Source of the DNA: Pomphorhynchus laevis
Taxonomy: Eukaryota; Acanthocephala; Palaeacanthocephala; Echinorhynchida; Pomphorhynchidae
Reading direction: 5' to 3'
Assembly (NCBI GenBank): GCA_012934845.2
Contig: WNNJ02001724.1
Coordinates: forward strand, 1 to 64,000
DNA: 64,000 bases
The position numbers and the translations under genes are program-made. Positions 44,101-56,030 of the stretch are shown piece after piece. The notes beneath the pieces were generated by a model. The model saw only the letters and a program-made list of their open reading frames with translations. It did not search any database and was not told the origin of the DNA. The first letter of the stretch is position 1. Every line of letters starts with the position of its first letter.

Positions 44101-46081
44101 TTGTCCCTTTTCGCACGTCTAACTTAATTTAATTCCATTCAATCGAGCTACTCGATACTTCGGAATATGTTACTTTATATAATACAATATGGAATGATCA
44201 GTTACATTATCAATTCTAATAGAGATTGGTAAAGTGCGCAGATTTTCGTCTGACACGTACTCAAATAAAGCAGTTACGATCGAAACTTGCACTCTTTCAG
44301 CACATTTCTTTGCTACATTCTTCATATTCAGCGAGTATCTGAATATCGAAAACTTGGAGCAAGTGTAGCTTTACTTGATTCATACATTAATCTTACCGAA
44401 ACATTTAAGCTAACTGATATTCACGAATGCAAAAGTACTCTCTAATCTAGAGAGTTCTCCTATATGGCAACTATAATAATAACTGATCCGTTCGTATTTT
44501 TATCCATAATTATGCATAAATACTTGCGTTTTTGACTGCCATCACCTTTTATTAGAGCTTTACAGATTAATTGTCGGATTAATGAGTTCTAAGCAATGCC
44601 AAAAAACTTTGTATTGTTACAGAATTGTTCGCCAAGTAGAGTCGTCGCGGAGTCCATAGTCGGGTTAACCAAATTACATCAAAGATCCATACTGGTCGAC
44701 TATTTAATTATTATGGAATAAATAGTGGATAACTGTTATAAGTACTAACGGTTCTTCACTTATTGGCAGTAAAGAATGATTATAGATCACTTTGGTTTTG
44801 TGACTATATCTTCTATCTTTCTATCGTCCGAGAGATTTAGCAAATCGTTAATAAACGGTAAATAAATCGCTATTTTAATGTCCGTTGTTGTTTATCGTAG
44901 CAAATTATGAATTAAATTGTGGATAGAGAAAAATTTAGAGAAAATTCCGAGAACTTAATTAGGAATTATGTATTTATTTACAATTTATTATCAATTGTAT
45001 TAATTACAATTTATTTTAATAAATATTCAATAAATATTTAATTATAATTAAGAAAAAACATCTCAAAATTACTTAACTTGGAGTACAATGCAACCATATG
45101 GATATATCAAGTTGGATGCAAATTATGTAATGCTGCGTATATTGGGCACACTAAGAGACCTATGGATACTCGTGTAAGGGATCATAAGAATGCAGTAAGA
45201 AGGGGTGATGCGCCTTCAGCTGTACAAAATCATTGTTGACTCCATATCATAGAATTGATTTTGATAATGAATAGTTTGGAGAAAGAATCTACTTAATACA
45301 GACGCCTGATATTTGAGTATCTGCGTATCAACAAAAGCGGCCTGGGAATGCAAGAAAACAACATTGTAATTATAACTGAAGAATCCTTTTTGATTCAATG
45401 AATTGATTATTTGACTTAATTTAGCAATTTTTCTGTTTTCGAGTGTCAGTATTCTTTCGTGTTGATTTAATCTTATTACTTTAAATGTTATTCTTGCACT
45501 CGAATTAATTAGTAACATTTTGCGACGAAAATGACTAAAGCGTTTAGTCGAAATATTGAAATAAATATTATATTTTATTTCATCAATCAAGTGTGGGTAA
45601 TCGAACTATGTCAGTTAAAAATATTGATTATATAATTAAATTATTTTATATATTTATTTCATATAATTTTTTCTATTTTATATAATCGCCATTATGTCTT
45701 ACTTACTATAATTATAAAGTGCCTCGAGCTTGCCCCAAACGACATGCGGTAACCATTACACAATTTATAATAAGTATTTGATGATATATTTTGCTTATTT
45801 AAAAGTGTCCCATGTGTGCTTCCAAGATCAAGAAGATAAGGTTGAATACGATCGTCAACTTTACGCCATTGTATAATTGCATGTCTACGCGAAATTGAAG
45901 TATGAGCCAAAGTAATACCGCATTCGGGGCTGCGACCAACAAGTATGTATGGTTGTTTACAGATGTCAATATTCTGAATAACAACTCCATTCTTAATAAC
46001 TTCAACAGCATATCCACACTCTGGATAATGTTCTAGCAATGGATCCTTGAATATAATCTTTGCATCATCAATCGCGGTCAT
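38182..46081 (-). CDS. SLC4A1AP: Kanadaptin (SLC4A1AP), FHA and dsRNA-binding-like protein
   Basis: A nuclear protein with an N-terminal FHA domain. Eight coding exons: 46081-45707, 42840-42533, 41899-41754, 41708-41515, 41464-41395, 40530-40331, 38639-38279 and 38231-38182 (TGA). All phases close and give 567 residues (human: ~740-800). FHA: ILVGRSPECGI (46-56), SISRRHAIIQ (62-71), LGSTHGTLLN (86-95), retaining the Arg, Ser-x-x-His and Asn pattern. A dsRBD-like fold spans ~194-275 (DPKAELAKYFDR ... RKCALEACNIL). Then the family signature FYSSDEDSFFDRTGELEKK, coiled-coil exons, and the diagnostic C-terminus (IEWQPPK, then GDGRTSLNDKLGY), close to human WVPPEGQSGDGRTHLNDKYGY. The ATG at 46081 directly follows a TTACAG acceptor, so a 5' UTR intron or a missing upstream exon is possible. 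The first intron (2.9 kb) holds a Penelope fragment; intron 6 holds the 149-bp satellite. Confidence 0.93.
38769..38810. repeat. Perfect 19-bp palindrome
   Basis: AATTGCAAGTTATTCGTTT (38769-38787), AAAA, then the exact reverse complement (38792-38810). It lies in a kanadaptin intron. A smaller one (9-bp arms) follows at 38834-38857. Confidence 0.9.
38965..40004. repeat. 149-bp satellite, seven tandem copies
   Basis: GTTGTGATTTCAG recurs at 38971, 39120, 39268, 39417, 39566, 39715 and 39864: a period of 148-149 bp with ~95% identity. Each unit contains ACTCGGT.CAGCAGCGTCTA, ACTGTAGAACACATAAG, ATCATAACTGAGTTCGATAG. The array sits wholly in the kanadaptin intron between exons 6 and 7. Confidence 0.95.
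43000..44990. other. Kanadaptin intron 1, AT-rich interior
   Basis: From 43000 to 43800 the sequence is almost only A and T; from 43800 to 44950 it is more balanced but has no open frame or repeat I recognise. Confidence 0.4.
45085..45240 (+). mobile_element. Penelope-like GIY-YIG endonuclease fragment
   Basis: The + strand translation reads VGCKLCNAAYIGHTKRPMD, then TRVRDHKNAV, the GIY-YIG core as found in Penelope-like elements (C..C...YIGqT.R.l.tR..eH). Only ~50 codons survive, in kanadaptin intron 1, antisense to the gene. It belongs to a subfamily different from the ORF at 47307-48251. Confidence 0.65.
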
Positions 46082-46255
46082 CTGTAACATATAAAATGTG
46101 CTCTCACATAAATTAAGTTTAGATTTATCTCAAAAATAGCATAGAACACAATAAAATTAATGAATAATATCAATAAATTAATATTATAAATTCCTTTCTT
46201 GCAATTTATTTATTGTTTTACAACGAATATGTTGTATTATATCTAATAAATATTA

Positions 46256-46590
46256 TGAATCAAATCAGTTCACTGAGTCTACGTATTTAATATAATTAAA
46301 AATAAACAAAATATAATAATGCTAAATCGAAATTTAATAATTAAATAATAAAATTAATAATTGTTTTTAGATTTTTTATAATTTTAATCAAGTTAAAAAA
46401 TAAAAATTGAAATTTAAGATAAACGTCATTTTTATGAATTGACTAATAAATAACAGACGTTGTATAAGAATAAGAATTAAAGTTCATCAGGGGAAACTGC
46501 TATGCTATCAGGTTTCGGCCCCTAACTCCTCTACCCAACATAGCAGCGGGGCCAAATACATGCTAATGATGTATTTCCTCTGATGAAATT
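46256..46590 (-). mobile_element. Composite repeat: AT-rich module plus inverted-end core
   Basis: 46256-46483 is the AT-rich module of 10442-10668 in reverse. It is followed by a ~105-bp core (46484-46590) whose ends are inverted (TTCATCAGGGGAAA / TTTCCTCTGATGAA) and which can fold further: GGCCCC (46518) with GGGGCC (46548), CTGCTATG (46497) with CATAGCAG (46539), AAATACAT with ATGTATTT. On the - strand the core and module directly follow Penelope sequence, so they may be that element's terminal (pseudo-LTR) part. Confidence 0.65.
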
Positions 46591-46599
46591 TGATTATAT

Positions 46600-47060
46600 A
46601 GTATCTATTTATCTTTTACTATAAAACTATCTAGTATCTTAGTCTAATACAAAGTATATTATTTATTATCCATCCATAAAAATTTGCCACTTAAGAGTTT
46701 AAATTTATTCTTTATATTATTGTGTTGATTTATATATTTTACTATTTTCTTTTTGATGTTATTTTTATAGTAACCTAGTTTAAAATATGTATCTATTAAA
46801 TTATTTAAATGATTTTAAAGGAAGCCAATATCATTACATATTGTTGCAATTCTTAAAATTTCATTATTTAATGTATTATATTTTATATTATATGGTATGC
46901 ATGAATGCTCATGCAAAAATATGTTTCTTGTAAATTTAAAATATGTCATCTTTACGATATTAATTAATAGTAGTTTTAGTTAATGTTAATTTAATGTTCA
47001 TATCTAGATATACACTTTCTTTATCATCAATATTGGTTTTAAAACTTTAATTAACACTTT
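46600..47060 (-). mobile_element. Penelope-like element, linker region
   Basis: Reverse complement of the block at 9000-9353, with the same IPYNIKYNTLNNEI coding stretch. On the - strand it lies downstream of the endonuclease ORF although it should encode the part before it, so the copy is head-to-tail or permuted. Confidence 0.6.
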
Positions 47061-47306
47061 TATTCTCTTAAAAGTTGTTTTAAAAACACGAATTTGTAGA
47101 ATTCTAATGCATCGCCTTTGCAACTAAAATAATAAATAATTGGAATGGATTGCAGCTGTTATTTCTTTACTTTTAGAGTTATTTATGTTACAATATTACC
47201 TTGCAATATTTTTTAAAATGTGCTTTAATTACCTCAAGTATTTTATTCATATAAACAGAAAGTGGTTTTAATGTACATTTAAACGCACTACATATAAACC
47301 TAGGTA

Positions 47307-48251
47307 TTATTGGATTTTTATGTAATTATTCTCTATTTCGATATTTATAATATTTTTAAATCTATTTTTTCTTATTTTTTTTATCGCAATGACTTCTTGG
47401 CTTGCGTTTAACCGGATTAGTATAATATTGTTGTAATTCACAATAACATTTATTGTATGATTATAGTATTTTGTATTACAATAACTGTCTATTATACAAC
47501 TTAGCCTATCATATTCATTAATTAATTTTTGATTTATTGAACATATGATATCTTTAGAAAAACTTCTTATATTTACATAAAGATCTTTTAGCTTATTATC
47601 ACTTAAAAGTTGTTTTAACATTTCTAATTGTTCATTTATATACATATCTTTTTTAATATTTTTAACTTTATTTTTCCTATTCCTTTTATCACCATGACTT
47701 CTTGGTTTGCGTTTAACTGGATTATTATAATATAGTTGTTTATTATGTATTATACTACTTCTGCCAATTCCTTGTACCACGTCATTCAATCCTAATGGGT
47801 ACATGGAATTAAGCGTTTTAATCCAAAAATCTTCTTTTTCTAACAGTTTTTGATTTAATATTGAAATGTTTTCTTCGATAATATGTTCTAAAATAAATAA
47901 TTTACAGTTTTTAATATCATGTCCTATTAATCTCATATGTTTATGAAATATAGTTTGACTATTATGCTGTATATTATAAATGTGTTGCCTAAACCTAGTT
48001 TTTAACATTTGATATTTTTTTCCTATATATTGCAATCCACATGTACACTGTATAAGATAAACTACACCTGCGGTATTGCAGATACAATTATTATTAATAT
48101 TTAATGAAAAACATTTGTTTGTCGTATTACTTACGATACAATTATTATTATTTATAACATCACAAACTATACAATTTTTTCTGTTACATTTAAAAGATCT
48201 AAAATTGAAATCATTAGTACTTACGTATTTTTCCAATATGGTTGAGTACAT
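47307..48251 (-). CDS. GIY-YIG endonuclease of a Penelope-like retroelement
   Basis: This 314-codon open frame has a Cys-rich lead (CNRKNCIVC, residues 22-30) and then the GIY-YIG nuclease: VVYLIQC (63-69), LQYIGKK (73-79), LKTRFRQH (83-90), H105, and a conserved acidic stretch EKEDFWI (138-144) before PLGLNDV. Such nucleases nick target DNA for Penelope retrotransposition. After residue ~165 comes a basic KRKPRSHGDKRNRKNK tail and a further ~120 residues of N/I-rich sequence unlike the family. A ~60-bp DNA block (47390-47450) is repeated at 47693-47750. No reverse transcriptase precedes it within this window, so it is a detached but uninterrupted domain. Confidence 0.75.
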   Translation of the reverse strand: MYSTILEKYVSTNDFNFRSFKCNRKNCIVCDVINNNNCIVSNTTNKCFSLNINNNCICNTAGVVYLIQCTCGLQYIGKKYQMLKTRFRQHIYNIQHNSQTIFHKHMRLIGHDIKNCKLFILEHIIEENISILNQKLLEKEDFWIKTLNSMYPLGLNDVVQGIGRSSIIHNKQLYYNNPVKRKPRSHGDKRNRKNKVKNIKKDMYINEQLEMLKQLLSDNKLKDLYVNIRSFSKDIICSINQKLINEYDRLSCIIDSYCNTKYYNHTINVIVNYNNIILIRLNASQEVIAIKKIRKNRFKNIINIEIENNYIKIQ

Positions 48252-48664
48252 GTAACTTTTAAGTCATGATTTTTAACGTTGCTTTTTCGGTGTCGCCACC
48301 TAGTTTAGTTTAAATTTAATTTTAATATTTAAAATTAAGACTTATATTAATTTAAAATAATCAATATCATTATAATATTAAATAATATTTAATATTAAAT
48401 ATTATATAATAATATTAATATTGTTTAAATATTTATAGCGAAACTATTTAATACTAATTGAAAAAATTAGTATTTATCAAAGTAATTAGTAATTAGTAAT
48501 TACTTATCAAACATTCTAAAGTTTGAATAAAAAAATAGTTTAATATGAAATCCCTGATGTCTACATTATATTAATTAATTAAAATGCAATTCTTCTAATA
48601 ATTGAAAGTTTGAACGGGATAACACGTGGCAATACTTTTTAAAATCGCAAATTATATTAACCTT

Positions 48665-49160
48665 TACTTCTAATTCACTCCTCCCTACTCTTTCCAAGCT
48701 TTTAGAGCGCCTTATCTTAAAACAGATCAGCGTTTATCTCTTCATCCAATCTGTACCCTTCTTTCCAATCCGCTTTCCGCTCTAATCACACCACAGAATT
48801 CGCCTGCATGCAAATTTACAACGACCTGCTCTTTCTCGAGACAAGGCTCTATATAGTGTTCTCATCTCCCTCGACCTCTCCTCTGCCTTCGACATCGTCG
48901 ACCACTTTATCCTCTTTGCTCGCTTTCGTTATGATTACGGCTTTTCTTCCTCCTCCGTAGCATGGTTTGCCTCATATCTATCCGACCGTTCTTTTCGAGT
49001 CTGTTCAAATTTATCATCCTCTCATCCCGTACTTATTTTCTGCGGGGTTCCACAAGCTTCAGTCTTAGGACCCCTGCTTTCCTCCCTTCTACTTGGCGAT
49101 ATCTCTCCTTTTATCAAATTATACTTTTTTAACGTCATGCAATACGCCGAGCGAACTTTA
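48665..49160 (+). mobile_element. LINE family A, reverse-transcriptase fragment
   Basis: The translation shows LPTLSKLLERLILKQI, SLDLSSAFDIVDH (the AFD catalytic motif), VPQASVLGPLL and a broken-off VMQYA just before the YADD box. It ends at ~49155, at an inverted-repeat junction with a - strand LINE. Confidence 0.8.
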
Positions 49161-49211
49161 CGCTCCGAACTTATTTGTCAGATAAGTTCGGAGCGAACTT
49201 ATCTGACAAAT
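49161..49211. repeat. Overlapping perfect palindromes at a LINE/LINE junction
   Basis: Arms 49173-49190 and 49194-49211 (18 bp, 3-base loop) overlap a second pair, 49161-49173 and 49183-49195 (13 bp). They lie precisely where a + strand LINE fragment meets a - strand one. Confidence 0.9.
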
Positions 49212-50040
49212 TTAAGAAAACGTCATAAAGAATGGTCAGCAGATCTGAAACAGTAGTAGCCCTATAACTACGATACAAAATGTTATAGAAATTAGCTAAG
49301 AGATGTTGGTTATCCACCCGAGTCCAATTTCGTTTTGGATAACCCAATTTCGACCTACAAACGATCTTGGACACTAATTTAACGGAGAGAACACAGTGAT
49401 CACTGTTACCAAGAGGAGGATAATACGCAATACTGTCGATATCTCCAGTACATCTTGTAAACACAAGATCTAGAGTAGCACCGTTGAAATGAGTTGGTTG
49501 TCTACAATGTTGCACTAAAAGTAGGTCAGCAAGAAATAAATCACGAAATTGTTTTGATACGCCTGAGCAGGGTTGATACTCATTCATATTCCAATCTACA
49601 TTCGGAAGGTTGAAGTCACCTAAAAGGACAAATCGTTGGGATGAACAAAAATTAGATAAATAATCCTTAAGCCGATATGTTATCAAAGTGAAAGATGGAG
49701 ATCTATAAACAACACAAACATTTAATTTTAACAATTGATGATTAACAGTAAAAGACAGACACTCATATGACCACTCGGAATCACAAAGATATGATATATT
49801 TGATGTTGAGAGATCGTGTCGAACGAATGCTACAACTCCTCCACCTCGCATACCAGGAAAGCGATCCGCTCTTATAAACTTATAACCTACAACATTAAAC
49901 AGATTATCAGAGATGCCACTATGTAACCAAGATTCTGAAATACAGAATATATCATAATGATTATCAGCAATATGGTCGAGCAAGAAAGGAAATTGAGATT
50001 GAACACTTCTAACTAAATTAATGTTTCAACAGCAAATTAA
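49171..50040 (-). mobile_element. LINE family B, APE endonuclease domain
   Basis: A 270-codon open frame holds the APE signature in order: SVQSQFPFLLDHIADN (start), FCISESWL, FIRADRFPGMRGGGVVAFVR, CVVYRSPSF, VLLGDFNLPNVDW, LDLVFTRC and GNSDHCVL (the SDH box). It is CR1/Rex/Jockey-like. The domain is uninterrupted but truncated after ~270 codons at the palindromic junction. Confidence 0.88.
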
Positions 50041-50119
50041 AGCATGGCTTAATTGGCTGATTCACAGCAGAAAAGAAAGAAAATATAATAAAAGTATCAC
50101 AAATACGGAAAAGCAGCTT

Positions 50120-51052
50120 TCCCCATGGCATCCTCCATTCGTAATTTCTTTTTGAATTCGTTGATATTGCTACTGCACACTGTTGACTCTCCAAGCCTAT
50201 TCCACAGAGATACAACTCGCCGATCAAATTGGACAGCTCGTGATTTTCTTATCCTCTCACGTCGCAAGTTTAAACCACGGCCTTAAAGGATATTGGATGA
50301 GCGCAAATGAAGACAATCTCGAAGTAGATGATCCGATTCATTATGAATTTGCCAAACCATACTCACATCGATGTACCGGTGAGTCCATGTGACAGTCTCA
50401 AGTCTAAGTGCTTTTAATCGATCAGAGTACGACAAAAATTTCAGTCGCGGTGCTAGCTTGGTAGCTCTATGAAGTACCCTCTCTGAACTAACATGTTCTT
50501 TTGAATTTTGAGGATACACACACGGCGCAGCATATAGAAAACGGCTCAACACATGAGCAAAGATTAGCGGACGTAGGGAAAATTGATTGAGTACATTGAA
50601 AGTGCGTCGAAGTTGAACGATTATCCCAACGCATTTGAACAAGCGTGTTCAGTATGTGTGACGGTACACAAATCACTGTTTATCCACACTCCAAAGTCCT
50701 TATATTTCTTAACTCGTTATATATCACTGCTTTGAAAGCTATAATTAACTAAAGATTGAGCATTTTCGCTACAAACACATAAATGTTTGCATTTTGATAT
50801 ATTGACAATCAACCTATTGAGCAGAACCCAATTTTCGACTTCATCGATATCCCATTGCAGTACAACTATATCACTAGGTGAACGAATTGTCCTCCAGATT
50901 TTCAACTCGTCTGTATATAAAAGCATCCGAGAATCAATAAATTCCGGGAGATCGTTGATGTAGACACTAAATAACAATGGACCCAATACTGAACCTCGAG
51001 GCACCCTTATATTACATGGCCGCGAAGAAGAGTAAAAATTATCTACATGCAC
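50120..51052 (-). mobile_element. LINE family B, reverse-transcriptase C-terminal half
   Basis: On the - strand: VPRGSVLGPLLFSVYINDLP, a changed YADD box (LLYTDELKI), then VLHRATKLAPRLKFLSYSDR with LKALRLETV, and finally an SLWNRLG..C block with FKK before the end. This is the same ORF type as 49171-50040, but here the C-terminal half lies upstream of the N-terminal half on the same strand, with only ~100 bases between them. Confidence 0.8.
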
Positions 51053-51116
51053 ACTGCTCTGTGGTGTGCATGTAGACCTAATTAAATTCTAATTGGGTGG
51101 CGTCCACCCAATTAGA
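51042..51116. repeat. Two adjacent perfect palindromes
   Basis: 51042-51054 / 51064-51076 (13-bp arms) and 51088-51100 / 51104-51116 (13-bp arms, 3-base loop). Their sequences are unrelated. They mark the border between a LINE and the Ty3-like fossil. Confidence 0.88.
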
Positions 51117-51119
51117 GTT

Positions 51120-52840
51120 TATGAGGTACCTCGACGTATATTATGCAAAGCAATATTAAACCTCATTAAAGACGATATACAGTTTTGCAAGAAAGATGCA
51201 GCTTACGGGCTAGCAAAAATCAAGAATTTAGTATGCGGTTTCTTCATTATGTGATGCCTTTAACTCATCTGAAGATCGGTGCATTCTAGCAGCTGACGCA
51301 ATTACTAACTCATTTAATTCTATTTATAGAATTGTTGCACTTCATAACATCGAATATACGTATCTTGCTTTGGCAACATCACTGCGAAATATGCATATTA
51401 ATCCAACAGTACTATCATTGGGTGGCGAAACGTCTGATTGGTTGGAGGATTCACTCAGGGGGATATTTTCGTCATGAAAGCCATATCTATGTCAGTGATT
51501 CAATTAATTAATATAATTAAAATATCTGATCAAACAGTAATTTAAAGATTATTTGCCGAAGATTCCAACTTCGCTGGCACACTAGAGTACTGAGAGAGTA
51601 TGGGACGTTCTAATTATTGAAGGTCAGAAATTCGGCGATTTTATGAACAGTTCAAAGTATAACTTGCTTTACCAATAAGCCTATTGAACGCCCATTAACT
51701 ATTACAGATATTAATCATGGATCAAATGGAAGTGTAATAATGGGTATAACTATTGGCACGCACGATTAGGTAAATAATTTTACGTCAGAAAAGTGTAGAT
51801 ATTGATTTTTGTTGGATGAGCGTCTTTCTGAGGATGGTCAAATTGATCTGGATATTCAAAGTATGTGCAATTCAAATTGCACTGTACAGTGCAATGGCTA
51901 TCAAGTAGGGATTTCAGTGATATCATCTCTGAGAAGTTTATCTCGATGTTATTAGGTCAACAAATTGATGTCAACTTATTGAGAATATTGCTCTCACCGT
52001 TTTGGCTGACGTTTATAACTGACGTTATTAGTCGAATATAATATGAGTGTTGTCACCTTCTTTGCAAAACTTATAACAATGAAGTTTCAGTTGCCAAACT
52101 TAAGGGTGTGCAAAGGCAAGTATCTCGATATAACAGGGACAAACACATGACCGCATTCAAGACGAGATTCCAAGATTATGTCCAAAATATACCCGATATT
52201 TTGGCATATGGCGCCATATATTGTGCTTGTGATTCACAAATCGGTGTTGGTCATGTCCTTATCTGTAAGAGAAGCGACTTGCCGTTGATACTACATGACG
52301 CGGTTAATTGTTGCTTCTTTGTCTGACGTATATGGTCGATTTAAAGTTGAACATTGGTTGCAAGCTGTTCGACAATCACTAACTTTTGAGTATCCTTCCA
52401 CAACCAGAGAATACCAGGCACGTCTATAGGACTTGGGAATGAAATATTCCAGCAAAGTTTTTTCGACGTTAACGTATATTCAATATTTGGTCGATATAAT
52501 GATGGTAAACTGCAGCTTTTAAATACAACGGGTCGCGAAAATTCGCAAAATATAATGAACGTGTACAACATGCTGTAAATAGACATTTTGTATATTTAGT
52601 CTTCACAACGTCTGGAGGAATTAGGCATTGTACAAATTTAGTGATAAAGCGTATTGCTTCCAAAGCGACGATATATCATCCAGACCAGCACGCTGATGCA
52701 GTTGTTCAACTAAAACAAGAAAATTGTTTTTGCTTTAACACGAGCTGCTTAAAAACATGTTTTTGCTACCAACGAAGAGGACGATGGTATGCTTAATGAA
52801 AATTTGATTCATTGACTAGATGATTATTATCTGATGTTGG
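51120..52840 (+). mobile_element. Ty3/gypsy-like LTR-retrotransposon fossil
   Basis: An old, heavily broken element on the + strand. The recognisable parts are an RNase H-like stretch around 52190-52320 and an integrase-core-like stretch around 52590-52740 (IASKATIYHPDQHADA resembles the APYHP.sNGqaE block). No LTRs were recognised at either side. Family assignment is tentative. Confidence 0.45.
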
Positions 52841-52849
52841 ACCAATTTG

Positions 52850-53720
52850 AGGGTAATCCTGAAAATGTATATTATTAAAAAATTATTAAAAATATTATTT
52901 TATTTATTAAGTAATAATCAAAATTATATAATAAATACTAAACCCATAATCTTCTTCCATTTTAAATATAAAGTTATTACAGTAACAAAGAATTTCTGCT
53001 TCTTTGTTCCTCTAATAACTATAAAATTAAAATTTTAAATGATATTTATTTAATTAATAGATGTTTCTATTATTAGATGATTTTTTTCTATTTTTATTAA
53101 ATAGTTTAAAAGTTCTTTACTTGATTTGAACTATGTAACTCCAATTTTGTGTACAAATTTTCATATTTTGGTGATATCCAGTGCTTTCGATCGTAGTATC
53201 TACTAATTAAAAGTGTCTTATTGTATTATATCCTTCATAGGTTGCATCTCAAAAATAAATGATATTCATAGCTCGAGTTCAGAGCAAGTTTGGTGTTGAA
53301 CGCCAAATGTTTCTTTATTTAACTTACAATTTTCAATTTAACTCATTCGTAGTATTTATGCAGATTTACTCATTTACTCAGAGACAATATTACAATGTTA
53401 GTTAATTTCTATCTTTAATATCAATTTCGAATATCAAATGGTAATTTCGATGAGATCAAATCTGTTTCGTATTCAAAATGATGCAGGCTAGAATTCGTTT
53501 TCAAATTTCATGTTGTTTATATGCTCGACCCAACCGATATATGCCAAACAAATTAATTTTCTGCCTATTGTGCGATCAAATGTATTTAATACTATATATT
53601 ACATAAATGTTGAGTATGTAAATTTAATTGAAATAGAACTCAATAATAATACAAATTTATTTAATGAGGAAAATGCGTACAATCTGCACGCTTACAAGTC
53701 CAAAAACAAAAATGAAAAAG
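52850..53720. other. Unassigned AT-rich stretch
   Basis: No gene or repeat recognised. CATAATCTTCTTCCATTT..AAATATA and CTTCTTTGTTCC.ATAATA at 52940-53020 echo 2280-2370, so a small dispersed repeat is likely. Confidence 0.4.
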
Positions 53721-56030
53721 TCAAGCAGATAAATTGTTTAAATGGGATCGGATTTGGCGTTTGAAGCACGGCAGGGAACTTGATTGGCGTATATGAATAG
53801 GCAGATGGTTCCACGATAGAGGAGCAGCCACAATGAAGGAGCGGAGTCCAAAGGAGGTAGATTAGTTTGGGACATGTAAAAGAAGGGAGCTACAAGAACG
53901 CAAGGACGAGAATTATCAAGAAAAAGAAGGTTGAGAAACGAAGGGGTATGAAAAGTTACAAGGCGGAAAGCAACAAGAAGACGAATTTGAACACAACAAT
54001 AAATTGTAGGCTAATCGAGAGAAGCAAGATGATGAGATGTATGATCAAAACGACTAAGACGGAGGAGAATTTGGACGCCTGCGTTGACGATGCGTTGTAG
54101 GGGAAGAAGATTGGATTTAGGTGAGTTGGAAAATAGGCTAAGACAATAATGAGTCTAGAAAAAATGAGAGAAGATATGAGAGTCATACAAGAAGGGAAAT
54201 CGATCAATCTACGAACTTGACGGAGGTTGCGGAGTATCAAGGTAGATGAGCGTACTTTATCTCTAACTAAAGGTTTAAGTGAAAGTCGATTGTCGAAATG
54301 GAAGCTTAGGAGAACGATATTATCAATGATAGGAAGAATTGAAGAATTCAATGATACGGAGGGAGGTTCTAAGCTCAGGCGTCGAGGTAGGATCCACTTA
54401 ATTTTGGATTTATCAGGATTCAGAGAAACGCAAAGGGAAGAACGATTATTGGAAATAGAGACATGACATTTAGAAACAGAAACACAAAATTCGTGAATAC
54501 GATAATCAGGTGCAAAGGCAAAGGTGAGAATGTCATCAGCAAAATGCATAACATGAAAGTTAAATTTATGAGAAATGGAAGACAAATCAGCGAGAAGAAG
54601 AGAAAGGCATAGGGCCTAATACTGAGCCTTGTGGAACACCGGACGGGATGGACGAAGGATAGGAGAGAGAAGAGTTAGAATAGACGTGAAAAGTACGGTT
54701 TGATAGATATGGAGAAAACCATGATACAGTTGGTAAAGAGAAGCCATAATCATGACGAAGGCGATTGAAAAGAATCGAGTGATCGACGATGTCAAAATCA
54801 GCCGATAGATCAAAAGAAACTATGACACTACGTAATTTATGATCGCGCTATATGAGTAAGTCGTTATAAACTTTAAGACATGCAATTTCAGTAGAGTGGT
54901 TAGAGCGAAAAGCGGCTTGAAGGGAGGAAATAAGTTGGAAGAAAAGAGATATGTATTAACTTGCTTAAGAACGAGACGTTCAAGGAGTTTAGAGAGGGTT
55001 AGAATAAGTGAGGTAGGACGGTACGAAGATGGGAGTGAGGATTTGAGAGATTGCTTTTTGATGAGACGACGAACATTGGCGCATTTCTAGATGGAAGGAA
55101 ATGTACGGCTACGGATGGACGAGTTGAACAATGTGGTTAGAAAGGCTAAGATAGAGGAGCAGATATTTTTAAGCAAGTGAGTAGGAATTGGGTCAGAAGG
55201 AGAGGTTTTATTAGGTAATGACAGCAGAACCGAAGAAACTTCATCAGACGAAACGGGAAGAAGGTGGAATAGTTCTGGGAGGGAAGTATTTAAAGAGAAG
55301 AGTGGGTACAAGGGGGCTATGGGTAACAGGGAAATTAAATTAGATAGCTTAGTTTGTAGAATAAGAAGAAAATTCATCAGGATTTATATTACAAGGGGTA
55401 GATGATCGTGAAAGAATTGAGTTTAAGATTTTCCAATGAGATTTAGAGTTGGAAGATGACTCGAGTTGATTTCGCCAAAAGAGAGTACGTTTAGTACGTA
55501 TAAGAATAAGATGTGAACGGCGTAGAGAAAAGTAGGAATCACAGAGATTTGGTGGGAGTGAGTTGGGAGAACGTTTAAGAAAGCGTTTATACATACGAAA
55601 AGAGTGACGGACTCGACGCTTAGAAAGACTACAGTCAGTATCGAACCAGGGAGCATGGCGCAAGCGTTGGGAACGTCGAAGTCGACTAGGCAGAAGGTTA
55701 TTGAGGATCGACGTAAGTTCAGAATCAAACAGAATGCATAGATCATCGGGAGTGAGATAGTTAAGAGGAAGTGAAAAGTTTAAAGAATTGAGTAAGGCTG
55801 TGCAGAGAATATGGATATCGAGAAGCTTTCAGAGTCGACTTGGTGTGGATTATGGTAAAGACGGAGAAGGAGGATGGGAATGAGTAAGAGTGACAAGGAA
55901 ATGATCGGACAAACCAGGATAAATAATTGACAAGGTATAGTCATTGAAGCAGTTAGTGACAAGGAGGTAGAGTCAACATGTTCAACAATAGTGTCAATAA
56001 TTTTAAAGTTTAATGGGCGTAGGCACATAA
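53721..56030 (-). mobile_element. LINE family A, longest copy (endonuclease end to ORF stop)
   Basis: Read on the - strand in order: the end of the APE domain (~56030), the APWFDTDCSLSKRR linker (~55650), NKTSPSDPIPTHLLKNI (~55180), RT blocks including DFDIVDHSI and VPQGSVLGP, the FADD box (VMHFADDILTF, ~54570), NPDKSKI, and the end WNHLPIHIRQSS..CF with stop at 53723-53721. Frame changes and stops divide it into at least five pieces. It is the reference copy for the fragments at 2639, 9670, 10669, 48665 and 61050. Confidence 0.88.

Noticed and set aside
45216-45590. 124-codon frame on the - strand in kanadaptin intron 1
   Set aside because: It is antisense to Penelope endonuclease sequence starting at 45085, with no splice or family support.
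45799-46017. 72-codon frame on the - strand
   Set aside because: Shadow of the kanadaptin FHA exon in another frame.
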